From: Kutzneria chonburiensis
GTDB taxonomy: Bacteria; Actinomycetota; Actinomycetes; Mycobacteriales; Pseudonocardiaceae
Direction of reading: 5' to 3'
Length of the DNA: 64,000 nucleotides
Assembly (NCBI RefSeq): GCF_028622115.1
Contig: NZ_CP097263.1
Coordinates: 7,316,001 to 7,380,000, forward strand
Shown here: piece after piece, positions 25,205 through 34,190 of the stretch
How positions within the stretch are numbered: the first letter of the stretch is position 1
Layout: every line of letters begins with the position of its first letter
Translations under genes and position numbers: made by a program
Notes under the pieces: model-generated
Databases searched by the model: none
Told to the model about the DNA's origin: nothing
The model's input: the letters and a program-made list of their open reading frames with translations, nothing else

Positions 25205-26050
25205 TCAATCGGCCGGCAGCGGCCAGCCGTCCATCGCGTGGCCGGGATGCTCGCGGAGGAACCGCCGCCGGACCTCGATGTACCGGGTCGGCGTCAGCCC
25301 GGTGAACTCCCGGAACTCGTGGCCGAAGTGGGCCTGGTCGAAGTAGCCGGCGCCGCCGGCGAGGTCGCTCCAGTCGACCGGTCCGGCGGGATCGATCGCG
25401 AACACGGTGGCGGTGAAGCGGTAGGTGCGAGCCAGGCGTTTCGGCGTGACGCCGATGAGCTCCTTGAACCGCTGCGTCAGATGAGTGCTGCTGACACCGG
25501 CGGCCACGGTCAGATCGCCGATCGCCATCGATCCGTTGGTCGCCGCGATGACACTGCTCGTATGGCGGACCAGTCCGAGGCCGGCAGTCTCGGACAGCCG
25601 TCGCAGCAACTCCGCCTCGAGCAGCGTCAGCATCTCGTGCGGTCCGTCCGCGGTGGCCAGTCGGTCTTGCAGCTCGGCGATGGCGTGCCGGCCCCAGACC
25701 TGCTCTATCGTCACCGGCCGGTCGCACAGCTCGGCCGCGGGCATCGGCAGGAACGGCGCCAGGCCCCATGGCTTGAAGTGCACGCCGACGGACCGGGTGC
25801 GGAGTGGGTAGCCGAACTCGTACGCCCGGGTGGGCATGGTGATCACGCAGCCGTCGGCGTAGTCGGCCGTCTCGATGTCGGTGCCGGCGCGGATACGGAA
25901 CGGCGGCCCGAGGTTGACGATGAGCAACGCCGCCGGCATCGGCGGCAGCGTCAGCCGGGCGTACGGCGGCGCGCCCGCCAGGTAGTAGAGGTCGTCGATC
26001 AGCCCGTCCAGCGGCGGTCGCGGCACTCTGGACACGTACTCCACGTGCAC
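25205..26050 (-). CDS. AraC-family transcriptional regulator
   Basis: 281 aa. The C-terminal about 100 residues carry two helix-turn-helix units: TVAAGVSSTHLTQRFKELIG and DLAGGAGYFDQAHFGHEFRE followed by FTGLTPTRYIEVRR, the AraC signature. The N-terminal about 170 residues form a cupin-like sensor with 'GVHFKPWGLAPFL', typical of the DUF6597 type. Cytosolic DNA-binding protein; likely regulates a neighbour such as the downstream reductase gene, which lies in the same direction. Confidence 0.87.
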   Translation of the reverse strand: MHVEYVSRVPRPPLDGLIDDLYYLAGAPPYARLTLPPMPAALLIVNLGPPFRIRAGTDIETADYADGCVITMPTRAYEFGYPLRTRSVGVHFKPWGLAPFLPMPAAELCDRPVTIEQVWGRHAIAELQDRLATADGPHEMLTLLEAELLRRLSETAGLGLVRHTSSVIAATNGSMAIGDLTVAAGVSSTHLTQRFKELIGVTPKRLARTYRFTATVFAIDPAGPVDWSDLAGGAGYFDQAHFGHEFREFTGLTPTRYIEVRRRFLREHPGHAMDGWPLPAD

Positions 26051-26084
26051 AGCATCGCCGACGCCCGCCGAAAGCGCCTCTGTG

Positions 26085-26984
26085 TCAGCCGACCTTGCGC
26101 AGCCAGATACTGCCGGGCAGCAGGTCGGCGGCCTGGGGAAGGGCGGCGCGAACGGAGGCGTTCTCCGTCTCCCAGAACCACGAGTTGAACAGCAGGATCT
26201 CGAACGCGGTGTTGTGCGTGAGGAAGGCGCGCAGCAGGTAGTTCTCGGTCCAGTTGCGGCCTTCGCGCAGCCACTCGGCCGGGTACTCGAACGGCCAGAA
26301 GATGTCGTGCACGTGGATGACGACGCCGTCGGCCAGGCGGGGCAGGACCTCGAAGAACAGGTAGTTGACGTCGCTGCCGGCCTTGCTGACGTGTGTGGAG
26401 TCGATGAACAGCAGGTCGCCGGAGCGGAGCTGGTCGAAGGTGCTCAGCGGCACCTCCTGCACCCCGTGACGGATCAGCTCGCAGCGCTGTTGGTCGGCGG
26501 GCCGCAGGATGCCGAGCAGGCGGTCGGGGTAGGGCTCGACGAAGGTGAACGACGTGTCCGGGGCGAAGCGGTCGGCGGCGTCGAGGCCGATCGCCGAGGA
26601 GAACCCGGAGCCGACCTCGATCACCCTGGATGGCTTGAGCTCGCGGAACATCGAGTAGTAGACGGCGGCGTCGGCCAGCCCGAACATCGGGTTGTCCGCG
26701 TAGTACCGCCAGTCGTCGCGCCGGCTCGTCGGGACGTCCGCCCAGCAGGGCGCCAACTTGGCGACGAGGTCCCGCTGCTGTTGCGCGCGCAGGTCGATCC
26801 CCGGCAGGTCGGTACGGCCGCGGGCGGTCTCGGCCGCGCGTAACAGGTCGGCCTGGGCCGGGATCGGCGAGTAGAAATGGCCCGGCGGCACGAACAGCGG
26901 GTTCCGCAGCGCCGCCGACGCTCCCCTCGCGCCGCGCACCGCCGACCGTACGGCGCCCATCGTTACCCGTTCCAGTGCAGACAT
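26085..26984 (-). CDS. Class I SAM-dependent methyltransferase
   Basis: 299 aa from the ATG at 26984 (MSALERVTMGAVRSAVRG); an upstream in-frame start adds a low-quality extension. SAM-binding motif I is VIEVGSGFSSAIGLDAA, motif II FTFVEPYP, and motif III region DLLFIDSTHVSKAGSDVNYLF with VVIHVHDIFWPFEYP contains the metal-binding acidic residues seen in Methyltransf_24 / macrocin-O-methyltransferase-like enzymes. Substrate unknown, possibly a sugar or polyketide hydroxyl. It is transcribed toward the AraC gene with a 34-bp gap. The 228 bp upstream to the monooxygenase holds a possible -10 box (TAGGCT, 27079-27084) but no gene. Confidence 0.82.
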   Translation of the reverse strand: MSALERVTMGAVRSAVRGARGASAALRNPLFVPPGHFYSPIPAQADLLRAAETARGRTDLPGIDLRAQQQRDLVAKLAPCWADVPTSRRDDWRYYADNPMFGLADAAVYYSMFRELKPSRVIEVGSGFSSAIGLDAADRFAPDTSFTFVEPYPDRLLGILRPADQQRCELIRHGVQEVPLSTFDQLRSGDLLFIDSTHVSKAGSDVNYLFFEVLPRLADGVVIHVHDIFWPFEYPAEWLREGRNWTENYLLRAFLTHNTAFEILLFNSWFWETENASVRAALPQAADLLPGSIWLRKVG

Positions 26985-27212
26985 GGTGGCCCCATCTCCA
27001 ACCGACCGCGGACCTTCGGAAGCTAGCAGAGCCGGCCGCGCCGCCGGGCCCGTTCGGGCGGGCAAACGGGTGGCCCGGGTAGGCTGGCCGAGGTAAGTCA
27101 GGACGCACGAAAAGTCTGCCGAGAATGGTGTTTCCGGCAGGGCGCGCGGCAGCGTGCTTCATCCCTCGCGGATCCGGTGCTTCCTTCGTGATCGACGCGA
27201 AGGCAGTGGACC

Positions 27213-28337
27213 GTGGGTATTCGTGTAGTTGTCGTTGGCGCGGGGCTGGGTGGACTGGCGCTGGCGCAAGGGTTGTCCCGGCAAGGCATCGACGTGGTGG
27301 TGTACGAGCGCGATGCGGCGAACGGGCGCCGGCAAGGGGATCGGGTGCAGCTGGGCCCGACGGGGCTGGCGGGGCTGCGGCGGGTGCTGTCGCAGGAATT
27401 GCACGATCTGTGCCTGGCCACGGCGAGCCGGCCCTTGGCGCCGCCGCGGATGCTGGACCAGAAACTGAACCCCACGGCGGAAAACGCCTGTCTGCCGCGG
27501 GAGTACACGCCCGAGACCCAGACGTATGCGGTGCACCGGGCGACGCTGAGGGAGATCCTGCTGACGGGCGTGAATGTCCGGTACGGCAAGGAGTTCACGG
27601 CGTACAAGCTGGTCGGCGACCGGGTGAAGGCGCGCTTCGAAGACGGCCACGAAGACGAAGCGGATCTGCTCGTGGGGGCGGACGGCGTGGGCTCGGCGGT
27701 GCGCCGGCAACTGCTGCCGCACGCCGAGGTGAACGACGCGGGCCTGCGCCTGATCTACGGCCGGATTCCGCTGCACCGAAGGAATGAACTGCCGGCGTGG
27801 GTGTTCGAACGCGTCTTCACGCTGGTCAGGGGACCACAAGCCCATGTGGGCCTTGGGCCGGTGATCCTCCGCAATCGCCCGACTGACCGGCTTTCACCGG
27901 TGGACGACTACGTGGCCTGCATGGTCGGAACGAATCGGCTGCCGTTCGATGAACTGCGCGGGATGAACGGCCAGGAGCTGCACCACGCGGCCGTGAGCCT
28001 GATCGGCGACGACTGGCACCGGGACGTGCGCTGCCTGCTTGATCGCTGGGACACCGAGTCGCTGTTCCCGCTGCGCATCGCCAGCGCGGCGGAGGTGGAG
28101 GACTGGTCCACGCCGGGCGTCACCCTGCTCGGCGACGCGGTGCACGCGATGAGCCCGACGCTGGCCATGGGGGCCAATACGGCGCTGCGGGATGGTGCCG
28201 AGCTGAGCCACGCGATCGCCACGAGTGCCTCGCTGCGCGAGGCGGTGAGTCGCTACCAGGCCCGGATGCTCGCCTACGCGATGCCGCTGGTGCAGGAGTC
28301 ACGCCGGATCGGCCGGGCCCGGATCGGCCAACGCTGA
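27213..28337 (+). CDS. FAD-dependent monooxygenase
   Basis: 374 aa, GTG start. Three class A flavoprotein hydroxylase motifs are present: GAGLGGLALAQGLSRQG (FAD Rossmann, residues 9-25), the DG motif LLVGADGVGSAVR and the GD motif VTLLGDAVHAMSP. It probably hydroxylates or epoxidises a small aromatic or polyketide-like substrate using NAD(P)H and O2. Not in an obvious biosynthetic cluster, though an exporter-P450 unit lies 1.6 kb downstream. Confidence 0.87.
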   Translation: MGIRVVVVGAGLGGLALAQGLSRQGIDVVVYERDAANGRRQGDRVQLGPTGLAGLRRVLSQELHDLCLATASRPLAPPRMLDQKLNPTAENACLPREYTPETQTYAVHRATLREILLTGVNVRYGKEFTAYKLVGDRVKARFEDGHEDEADLLVGADGVGSAVRRQLLPHAEVNDAGLRLIYGRIPLHRRNELPAWVFERVFTLVRGPQAHVGLGPVILRNRPTDRLSPVDDYVACMVGTNRLPFDELRGMNGQELHHAAVSLIGDDWHRDVRCLLDRWDTESLFPLRIASAAEVEDWSTPGVTLLGDAVHAMSPTLAMGANTALRDGAELSHAIATSASLREAVSRYQARMLAYAMPLVQESRRIGRARIGQR

Positions 28338-28363
28338 GCCATCGCCGCAGGTCAGCAGCATGA

Positions 28364-28468
28364 TGGCACCGGTGTGGCACCAACGCCGGCACCGTCCAGT
28401 GCCACAGCGGTGCCAAATTGAGCCAACATGGCTTGCACTGGTGCCACACGTGTGCCATATTGGTGCCA
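28364..28468. promoter_or_regulatory. Helically phased GTGCCA operator array
   Basis: Seven exact GTGCCA hexamers occupy 105 bp: two on the minus strand (TGGCAC at 28364 and 28375) and five on the plus strand (28399, 28410, 28441, 28452, 28463), with a one-mismatch GAGCCA at 28420. Most spacings are 11 bp, one DNA turn, and the last copy overlaps the ATG of the ribbon-helix-helix gene. This is the expected pattern for cooperative binding of an RHH repressor to one face of its own promoter. Confidence 0.7.
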
Positions 28469-28989
28469 TGGACCTCACCACGTACGTCAGCAACCTCGGG
28501 CGAGAGTTCGCCACCCTGGCCGAGGCCAACGGCGAGGAAGCCCGTGCGCTGGTCGAGCGCCTGACCGGCTCGCTGGAATCGGCGATCCGGATGACCCTGC
28601 TGGAGGCCCTGTCGGCGGCCAGCGACGAGATCACCCGCGACCTCGCGCCCGGCTCGGTCGAGCTGCGCCTGCGCGGCCGCGACCCGCAGTTCGTCGTGTC
28701 CGTGCCGGAACGGGCCGCGGACACCGTCCAGGAGACCTCGGGGATCGAGCCGGCCGAGGCCGGCGTGCCGATCTCCGAGGACGGCCCCAGCTCACGGATC
28801 AACGTGCGGCTGCCGGAGGCGCTCAAGGCGGCGATCGAGGAGGCCGCCGCCAAGGAGGGCCGCTCGGTCAACGCCTGGCTGGTCCGGGCCGCGTCCACGA
28901 GCCTGCAGCGGGCCGACCGCGAGGGCCGACCGCAGCCGCGGGCCACCGCCAACAAGAGCACGCAGCGGCTCACCGGCTGGGTCCGCTGA
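28468..28989 (+). CDS. Ribbon-helix-helix (HicB/Arc-like) regulator
   Basis: 173 aa from the ATG at 28468; an upstream in-frame ATG at 28360 would translate the operator array and is rejected. The C-terminal segment SSRINVRLPEALKAAIEEAA ... GRSVNAWLVRAAS (about residues 110-150) is a canonical RHH DNA-binding domain. The N-terminal about 100 residues contain helical, acidic sequence (LTTYVSNLGREFATLAEANG) of unknown role. Often annotated as a HicB-family antitoxin, but no HicA partner is near; instead it heads a DUF4097-ABC exporter-P450 unit, so it is more likely the local repressor, autoregulated via the phased operator. Confidence 0.8.
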   Translation: MDLTTYVSNLGREFATLAEANGEEARALVERLTGSLESAIRMTLLEALSAASDEITRDLAPGSVELRLRGRDPQFVVSVPERAADTVQETSGIEPAEAGVPISEDGPSSRINVRLPEALKAAIEEAAAKEGRSVNAWLVRAASTSLQRADREGRPQPRATANKSTQRLTGWVR

Positions 28990-29062
28990 CACCGCACCTT
29001 CTTTCACCCACACGTCTCTGACCTGCGGAGACGCCTCACCGACACACTTCTAGGGGACAGCC

Positions 29063-29908
29063 ATGCCTACTTTCGCCACGCCCGAGCCCATCTCCGTCAC
29101 CGTCGAACTGTCCGTCGGCAACATCCAGGTCATCGCCGGCGACCGCGCCGACACCGTGGTCGACGTGCAGCCGAGCACGCCGTCCGACCAGTCGGACGTG
29201 GACGCCGCGCAGCGGGTCCGCGTCACCTACGCCAACGGCGCGCTGCAGGTGATCGGCCCCAAGATCGGCATGTTCAACTTCTCCAACAAGACCCGCTCGG
29301 TCGACGTGACGATCGAGCTGCCGGCCGGCTCCAGCGTCGACGGCCACGTCTCGGTCGGCGACCTGCGCGGCACCGGCCGGCTCGGCCGCTGCGAGTTCAA
29401 GACCTCGGCCGGCAACGTGCGGCTGGAGCGCACCGGCGCGCTGGTCCTGCACACCTCGACCGGGCACATCACGGCCGGCGACGTGGCCGGCAACGCCGAG
29501 GTCCACACCAGCTCGGGCCGGATCCAGCTCGGCGACGTCGAGGGCTCGCTGGAGGTCAAGAACTCCAACGGCGACACCGAGATCGGCGCGGCCGACGGCG
29601 ACATCCGGGTGCGCGCGTCCAACGGCTCGATCAGCGTCAACCGGGCCGGCGCCAGTGTGGACGCGAAGTCCTCCAACGGCAGCATCCGGCTCGGCCGGGT
29701 CGCCCGCGGCAACGTCTCGCTGAGCACGGCCATGGGCGACCTGGAGGTCGGCATCGCCGCCGGCACCGCCGCGTGGCTGGACGTGAACACGTCCTTCGGC
29801 CAGGTGCGCAACGAGCTCACCGACGCGGTCAGCCCCGAGGAGTCGGACGAGACCGTCGAGGTCAGGGGCAACACCTCCTTCGGCACCATCACCATCCACC
29901 GCGCCTGA
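29063..29908 (+). CDS. DUF4097 beta-strand repeat protein
   Basis: 281 aa, no signal peptide or membrane segment. It consists of short repeating strand motifs with G-[DS] turns (SAGNVRLERTGALVLHTSTG, ASNGSISVNRAG, SSNGSIRLGRV, TSFGTITIHRA), predicting a right-handed beta-helix. Family DUF4097 has no established biochemical role; intracellular members often sit beside ABC transporters. Placed 73 bp after the RHH gene and 27 bp before the ABC ATPase, all in one direction, so probably one operon. Confidence 0.85.
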   Translation: MPTFATPEPISVTVELSVGNIQVIAGDRADTVVDVQPSTPSDQSDVDAAQRVRVTYANGALQVIGPKIGMFNFSNKTRSVDVTIELPAGSSVDGHVSVGDLRGTGRLGRCEFKTSAGNVRLERTGALVLHTSTGHITAGDVAGNAEVHTSSGRIQLGDVEGSLEVKNSNGDTEIGAADGDIRVRASNGSISVNRAGASVDAKSSNGSIRLGRVARGNVSLSTAMGDLEVGIAAGTAAWLDVNTSFGQVRNELTDAVSPEESDETVEVRGNTSFGTITIHRA

Positions 29909-29935
29909 CCGGCTGACACCAGGAGGGGGACTCTC

Positions 29936-30871
29936 ATGTCGGCGATCACCGTCACCGGACTGCGCAAGTCATACGGCGACCACGTCGTGCTGGACGGGCT
30001 GGACCTGGACGTGCCGCAGGGCACCGTCTTCTCGCTGCTCGGCGCCAACGGCGCCGGCAAGACCACCACCGTCCGCATCCTGTCCACGCTGATCAACGCG
30101 GACGGCGGCCGGGCCCGGATCAACGGGCACGACCTGGCCGCCGAGCCGGACGCGGTGCGGGCCAGCATCGGCGTCACCGGCCAGTTCTCCGCGGTGGACA
30201 GCCTGTTCACCGGGGAGGAGAACCTCCAGCTGATGGCCGACCTGCACCACCTTGGCCGGTGGGAGGGCCGGAACAGGGCGGCCGAGCTGCTGGAGCGGTT
30301 CGACCTGACGGAGGCGGCGCGCAAGCCGGCGTCGACCTACTCCGGCGGCATGCGCCGCCGGCTGGACCTGGCGATGACGTTGATCGGCCGGCCACGGGTG
30401 ATCTTCCTCGACGAGCCGACCACCGGGCTGGATCCGCGCAGCCGCCGCAACATGTGGCAGATCGTGCGGGAGCTGGTGGCCGACGGCGTGACCATCTTCC
30501 TGACCACCCAGTACCTGGACGAGGCCGACGAGCTGGCCGACCGGATTGCCGTGCTGGACAACGGGAGGCTCGTCGCCGAGGGGACCGCGGACGAGCTCAA
30601 GCGGCGCATCCCCGGCGGCCACGTCCGGCTGCGTTTCGCCGACGAGGTCGGTCTGGACGCGGCCGTGGGCCTGCTGGCCGATGCCGTGCGGGACAACGAA
30701 TCGCTGACCCTGCGCGTGCCCAACGACGGCAGCATGCGTGCGCTGAAGACACTGATCGACCGGCTGGACGCCAGGGCCGTCCAGGTCGAGGAGCTTTCCG
30801 TGCACACGCCCGATCTCGACGACGTCTTCCTCGCCCTGACCGGCGACCAGCAGAAGGTGACCGCACGATGA
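29936..30871 (+). CDS. ABC transporter ATP-binding protein (DrrA-like)
   Basis: 311 aa with SD AGGAGGGGG. Walker A GANGAGKTT (about residues 39-47), Q-loop GQFSAVD, signature YSGGMRRRL, Walker B VIFLDEPTTGLDP and H-loop-like TTQYLDEADELADRI are all present. The roughly 80-residue C-terminal extension is typical of daunorubicin-resistance DrrA proteins. It energises export by the membrane partner encoded immediately downstream (ATGA overlap). Substrate unknown; association with a P450 suggests a natural product or its mimic. Confidence 0.93.
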   Translation: MSAITVTGLRKSYGDHVVLDGLDLDVPQGTVFSLLGANGAGKTTTVRILSTLINADGGRARINGHDLAAEPDAVRASIGVTGQFSAVDSLFTGEENLQLMADLHHLGRWEGRNRAAELLERFDLTEAARKPASTYSGGMRRRLDLAMTLIGRPRVIFLDEPTTGLDPRSRRNMWQIVRELVADGVTIFLTTQYLDEADELADRIAVLDNGRLVAEGTADELKRRIPGGHVRLRFADEVGLDAAVGLLADAVRDNESLTLRVPNDGSMRALKTLIDRLDARAVQVEELSVHTPDLDDVFLALTGDQQKVTAR

Positions 30872-31659
30872 GCACCCTCGACCTGAGCTTCCACCCGCTG
30901 CGCGACTCGGTGACCATGTTGCGCCGCAACCTCAAGCACATGCTCCGCTATCCGTCGATGACGGTGATGCTGGTCGGCATGCCGGTGATCTTCCTGCTGC
31001 TGTTCGTGTACGTCTTCGGCGGCACGATGGGCGCCGGCATCGGCGGGGACCGCGCGGCCTACGTCAACTACGTCACGCCGGCGATCATCCTGATGGCCGT
31101 CACGTCGATCGTGCAGGGCACCGCGATCTCGGTCGCGATGGACATGACCGAAGGCGTGATAGCACGGTTCCGGACCATGCACATAGCCCGGGTCTCGGTG
31201 CTGACCGGGCACGTGATCGGCAGTGTGCTCCAGGCGGTCTTCGTGATGGCCGTCGTGATCGGGGTGGCGCTGCTGGTCGGTTTCCGGCCGGACGCGACGG
31301 CCGGGGCCTGGCTGGCCACCGCCGGCTTCCTGGTGCTGCTGACGTTCGCGCTGGTGTGGTTCGCGGTGGCGATCGGCCTGGTGGCCAAGACCGTCGAGAG
31401 CGCGAGCAACCTGCCGATGCCGCTGATCCTGTTGCCGTTCCTGGGCAGCGGCTTCGTGCCGACCGACACGATGCCGGCCGGGCTGCGCTGGTTCGCCGAG
31501 TACCAGCCGTTCACGCCGGTCATCGAGACCCTGCGCGGACTGCTGATGAACCGGCCGCTCGGCGACAACCTGTGGCTGGCGCTGGCCTGGTGCGCCGTGA
31601 TCGCCGTCGGCGGCTACGTCTGGTCGAAGCGACTGTTCAACCGCGAATACGCCCACTGA
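30868..31659 (+). CDS. ABC transporter permease (DrrB-like)
   Basis: 263 aa with six membrane segments in the ABC2 pattern (MTVMLVGMPVIFLLLFVYVF first). The segment RFRTMHIARVSVLTGHVIG is the conserved cytoplasmic coupling region, and 'LPFLGSGFVPTDTMPAGLRW' is characteristic of DrrB-type permeases. Its ATG overlaps the ATPase stop (ATGA), so the two are translated as a coupled pair and form an exporter in the cytoplasmic membrane. Confidence 0.92.
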   Translation: MSTLDLSFHPLRDSVTMLRRNLKHMLRYPSMTVMLVGMPVIFLLLFVYVFGGTMGAGIGGDRAAYVNYVTPAIILMAVTSIVQGTAISVAMDMTEGVIARFRTMHIARVSVLTGHVIGSVLQAVFVMAVVIGVALLVGFRPDATAGAWLATAGFLVLLTFALVWFAVAIGLVAKTVESASNLPMPLILLPFLGSGFVPTDTMPAGLRWFAEYQPFTPVIETLRGLLMNRPLGDNLWLALAWCAVIAVGGYVWSKRLFNREYAH

Positions 31660-31671
31660 CAGGAGCCGAGG

Positions 31672-32856
31672 ATGTCTCACCTGAGCGAGTTCCCGCTGGC
31701 CCGTCCGACCGGCTGCCCCTTCGACCCGCCCACCGCGCTCGGCGCGCTGCGCGCCGAGGAACCGTTGGCCCGCATGACCTATCCCGACGGACACGAGGGC
31801 TGGGTGGTCACCGGCTACGCCGAGGCCCGAGCCGTGCTGGCCGACAGCCGCTTCAGCTCACGGCAGGAGCTGCTGCGCATGCCGTACCGGATGCCCGGCA
31901 TGGAGCAGATGACCGAGATGCCGCCGGCGGCGGTCGGCGACATGACCGGCATCGACGCCCCCGAACACACCCGCTTCCGACGGCTGCTGGCCGGCAAGTT
32001 CACCGTCCGCCGGATGCGCCAGCTGACCGAGCGCGTGGCCGCGGTGACCGACGAGCACATCGAGGCCATGCGGGAGCTGCGCCCGGAAGTGGACCTGGTG
32101 CAGGCCTTCGCCCACCCGGTGCCGGCGGTGATGATCTGCGAGCTGCTCGGCGTGCCGTACGCGGACCGCGAGACGTTCCAGCGCTACGTGTCGCTGTTGT
32201 TCTCCGCCGACGCGCTGCCGGAAGAACGCTACGAGGGCGTCGTCAAGCTGCACGAGTACGTGGGCGAACTGGTGCAGGCCAAGCGAAGCAAGCCGACCGA
32301 CGACCTGTTCAGCGACCTGACCAGCACCGACATGACCGACGACGAGCTGGCCGGCATCGGCGGGCTCCTGCTCGCCGCCGGGCTCGACACCACCGCCAAC
32401 CAGATCGCACTCGGCAGCTACGCCCTGCTGCGTCACCCGGCGCAGATTCCCCTGCTGCTCAAGGATCCCGATCGGGCCATCGAAGAACTGCTGCGCTACC
32501 TGACCATCACGCACACCAACGTGCGGTCGGCGCTGGAAGACGTGGAGATCGGCGGCCAGCTGATCAAGGCCGGGGAGGCCGTCACCGTGTCGTTGCAGAC
32601 CGCCAACCGCGACCCGCTGCGCTTCCCCGACCCGGACGAGCTGGATCTGACCCGGGACGCCATCGGGCACGTGACCTTCGGACACGGCGTGCACCAGTGC
32701 CTCGGGCAGCAGCTGGCGCGGGTCGAGATGCGGGTCGCCATGCCCGCGCTGTTCACCGCGTTCCCCACGTTGCGGCTGGTCGGCGAGCCGGCGCTGCGAC
32801 CCGGCCACCAGAGCATCTACGGCGTGCAGTACCTGCCGGTCACTTGGGACAGCTAG
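31672..32856 (+). CDS. Cytochrome P450
   Basis: 394 aa, SD AGGAG 12 bp after the permease gene. I-helix oxygen-activation motif LLLAAGLDTTAN, ExxR motif EELLR, and heme-binding loop FGHGVHQCLGQQLAR with the ligand Cys at about residue 343. Soluble bacterial type of normal length, similar in motif detail to CYP105/107-like enzymes; family assignment is tentative. Needs a ferredoxin from elsewhere. Clustering with the exporter suggests oxidation and export act on related compounds. Confidence 0.93.
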   Translation: MSHLSEFPLARPTGCPFDPPTALGALRAEEPLARMTYPDGHEGWVVTGYAEARAVLADSRFSSRQELLRMPYRMPGMEQMTEMPPAAVGDMTGIDAPEHTRFRRLLAGKFTVRRMRQLTERVAAVTDEHIEAMRELRPEVDLVQAFAHPVPAVMICELLGVPYADRETFQRYVSLLFSADALPEERYEGVVKLHEYVGELVQAKRSKPTDDLFSDLTSTDMTDDELAGIGGLLLAAGLDTTANQIALGSYALLRHPAQIPLLLKDPDRAIEELLRYLTITHTNVRSALEDVEIGGQLIKAGEAVTVSLQTANRDPLRFPDPDELDLTRDAIGHVTFGHGVHQCLGQQLARVEMRVAMPALFTAFPTLRLVGEPALRPGHQSIYGVQYLPVTWDS

Positions 32857-32918
32857 GCGCAAGGGTCGACCGGAAAACCGCTGGGGCGAAGCAGCCGCAA
32901 GGCCGGACACTGCGCGGT

Positions 32919-34019
32919 GTGCTGAAGAGCGAGGGGTTCGCCGCCGACCGATACGCGGCGGTGCGGGAGACGTTCGAGGGCAACGACGAGGTGGGCGCGT
33001 CGGTCTGCGTCACGGCCGAGGGGGAGACGCAGGTCGACCTGTGGGGCGGGTTCGCCGACGAGGAGCGGACCCGCCCCTGGGGGCGGGACACGATCGTCAA
33101 CGTCTACTCGGTGACGAAGACGATGACGGCCCTCACGGCGTTGCTGCTGGCCGACCGGGGCGAGCTGGAGTTCGAGGCCCCGGTGGCGAAGTACTGGCCC
33201 GAGTTCGCGGCCGCCGGCAAGGAATCGGTGCTGGTCAGCCATCTGATGAGCCATTCTTCGGGATTGGCCGGCTGGCGTGAGCCGATCACCGTGGACGACC
33301 TGTACGACTGGGAGAAGGCGACCGCGCTGCTGGCCGTGCAGGAGCCGTTCTGGGCGCCGGGCACGGCCTCCGGCTATCACGCCGTGACCCAGGGCTACCT
33401 GGTCGGCGAGGTGGTCCGGCGGATCACCGGCCGCACGCTCGGCACGGTGTTCCGGGAGGAGATCGCCGAACCGCTCCAGGCGGACTTCCACATCGGCCTG
33501 CCGGCCTCCGAGGACGACCGAGTGGCCGAGCTGATCCCGCCGCCCGAGCGGTCGCCGTTCACCGACGGCACCGAGCTCCAGGTCAACGTGTCGACAAATC
33601 CGCAGGTAGACCCGGCGGCCATCGGCACGAGGGCGTGGCGCGCGGCGGAGATCCCGGCCGGCAACGGGCACGGCAACGCCCGGTCGGTGGCGCAGGTCCT
33701 CGCGGTGCTGGCCAACGGCGGCGCCGTCGGCGACAAGCAGCTGCTGTCCGAGGCGGGCTGCCGGCGGGCCCTCGAGGTGCAGGTCGAGGGCCGGGACCTG
33801 GTGCTCGACATGCCGATCCGCTGGGGCCTCGGCTTCGCCGTGAACTCGGGTTGGCTGCCCAATCCCAACACAATCAACTGGGGCGGCGCGGGCGGTTCGC
33901 TGGCGGTGGTCGACATGGACGCGCACGTCACGTTCGCGTACGTGATGAACAAGATGGCCGGCGGCACCACCGGTGACGAGCGCGGCATCGGCCTGCTGAT
34001 GGAGGCGCTCACGACGTGA
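32919..34019 (+). CDS. Serine hydrolase of the class C beta-lactamase/EstB type
   Basis: 366 aa from a GTG at 32919, 62 bp after the P450. SxxK active-site motif is YSVTKTMTA (about residues 64-72), the YxN-like motif is SGYHAVTQG, and the third box is the WGGAGGS region near the C-terminus. No signal peptide, so it is likely a cytosolic esterase rather than a resistance enzyme. The start codon lacks a strong SD and is uncertain by a few residues. Could be co-transcribed with the P450. Confidence 0.85.
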   Translation: MLKSEGFAADRYAAVRETFEGNDEVGASVCVTAEGETQVDLWGGFADEERTRPWGRDTIVNVYSVTKTMTALTALLLADRGELEFEAPVAKYWPEFAAAGKESVLVSHLMSHSSGLAGWREPITVDDLYDWEKATALLAVQEPFWAPGTASGYHAVTQGYLVGEVVRRITGRTLGTVFREEIAEPLQADFHIGLPASEDDRVAELIPPPERSPFTDGTELQVNVSTNPQVDPAAIGTRAWRAAEIPAGNGHGNARSVAQVLAVLANGGAVGDKQLLSEAGCRRALEVQVEGRDLVLDMPIRWGLGFAVNSGWLPNPNTINWGGAGGSLAVVDMDAHVTFAYVMNKMAGGTTGDERGIGLLMEALTT

Positions 34020-34190
34020 CGAAAAAGGCTTGCCGCCACGGCTAGGGTGACAACGTGATCACCGGACCGGCCTTCGGCCATGCACGGGAAGGCGATCCGG
34101 TGGATCGCTGACCGGGCGCTCGCGTGGACCTCCGCATCGGGGACGACAACCCCGAATCCGTGAGTCCACCGACGAAAGCGAGCTACCGAC

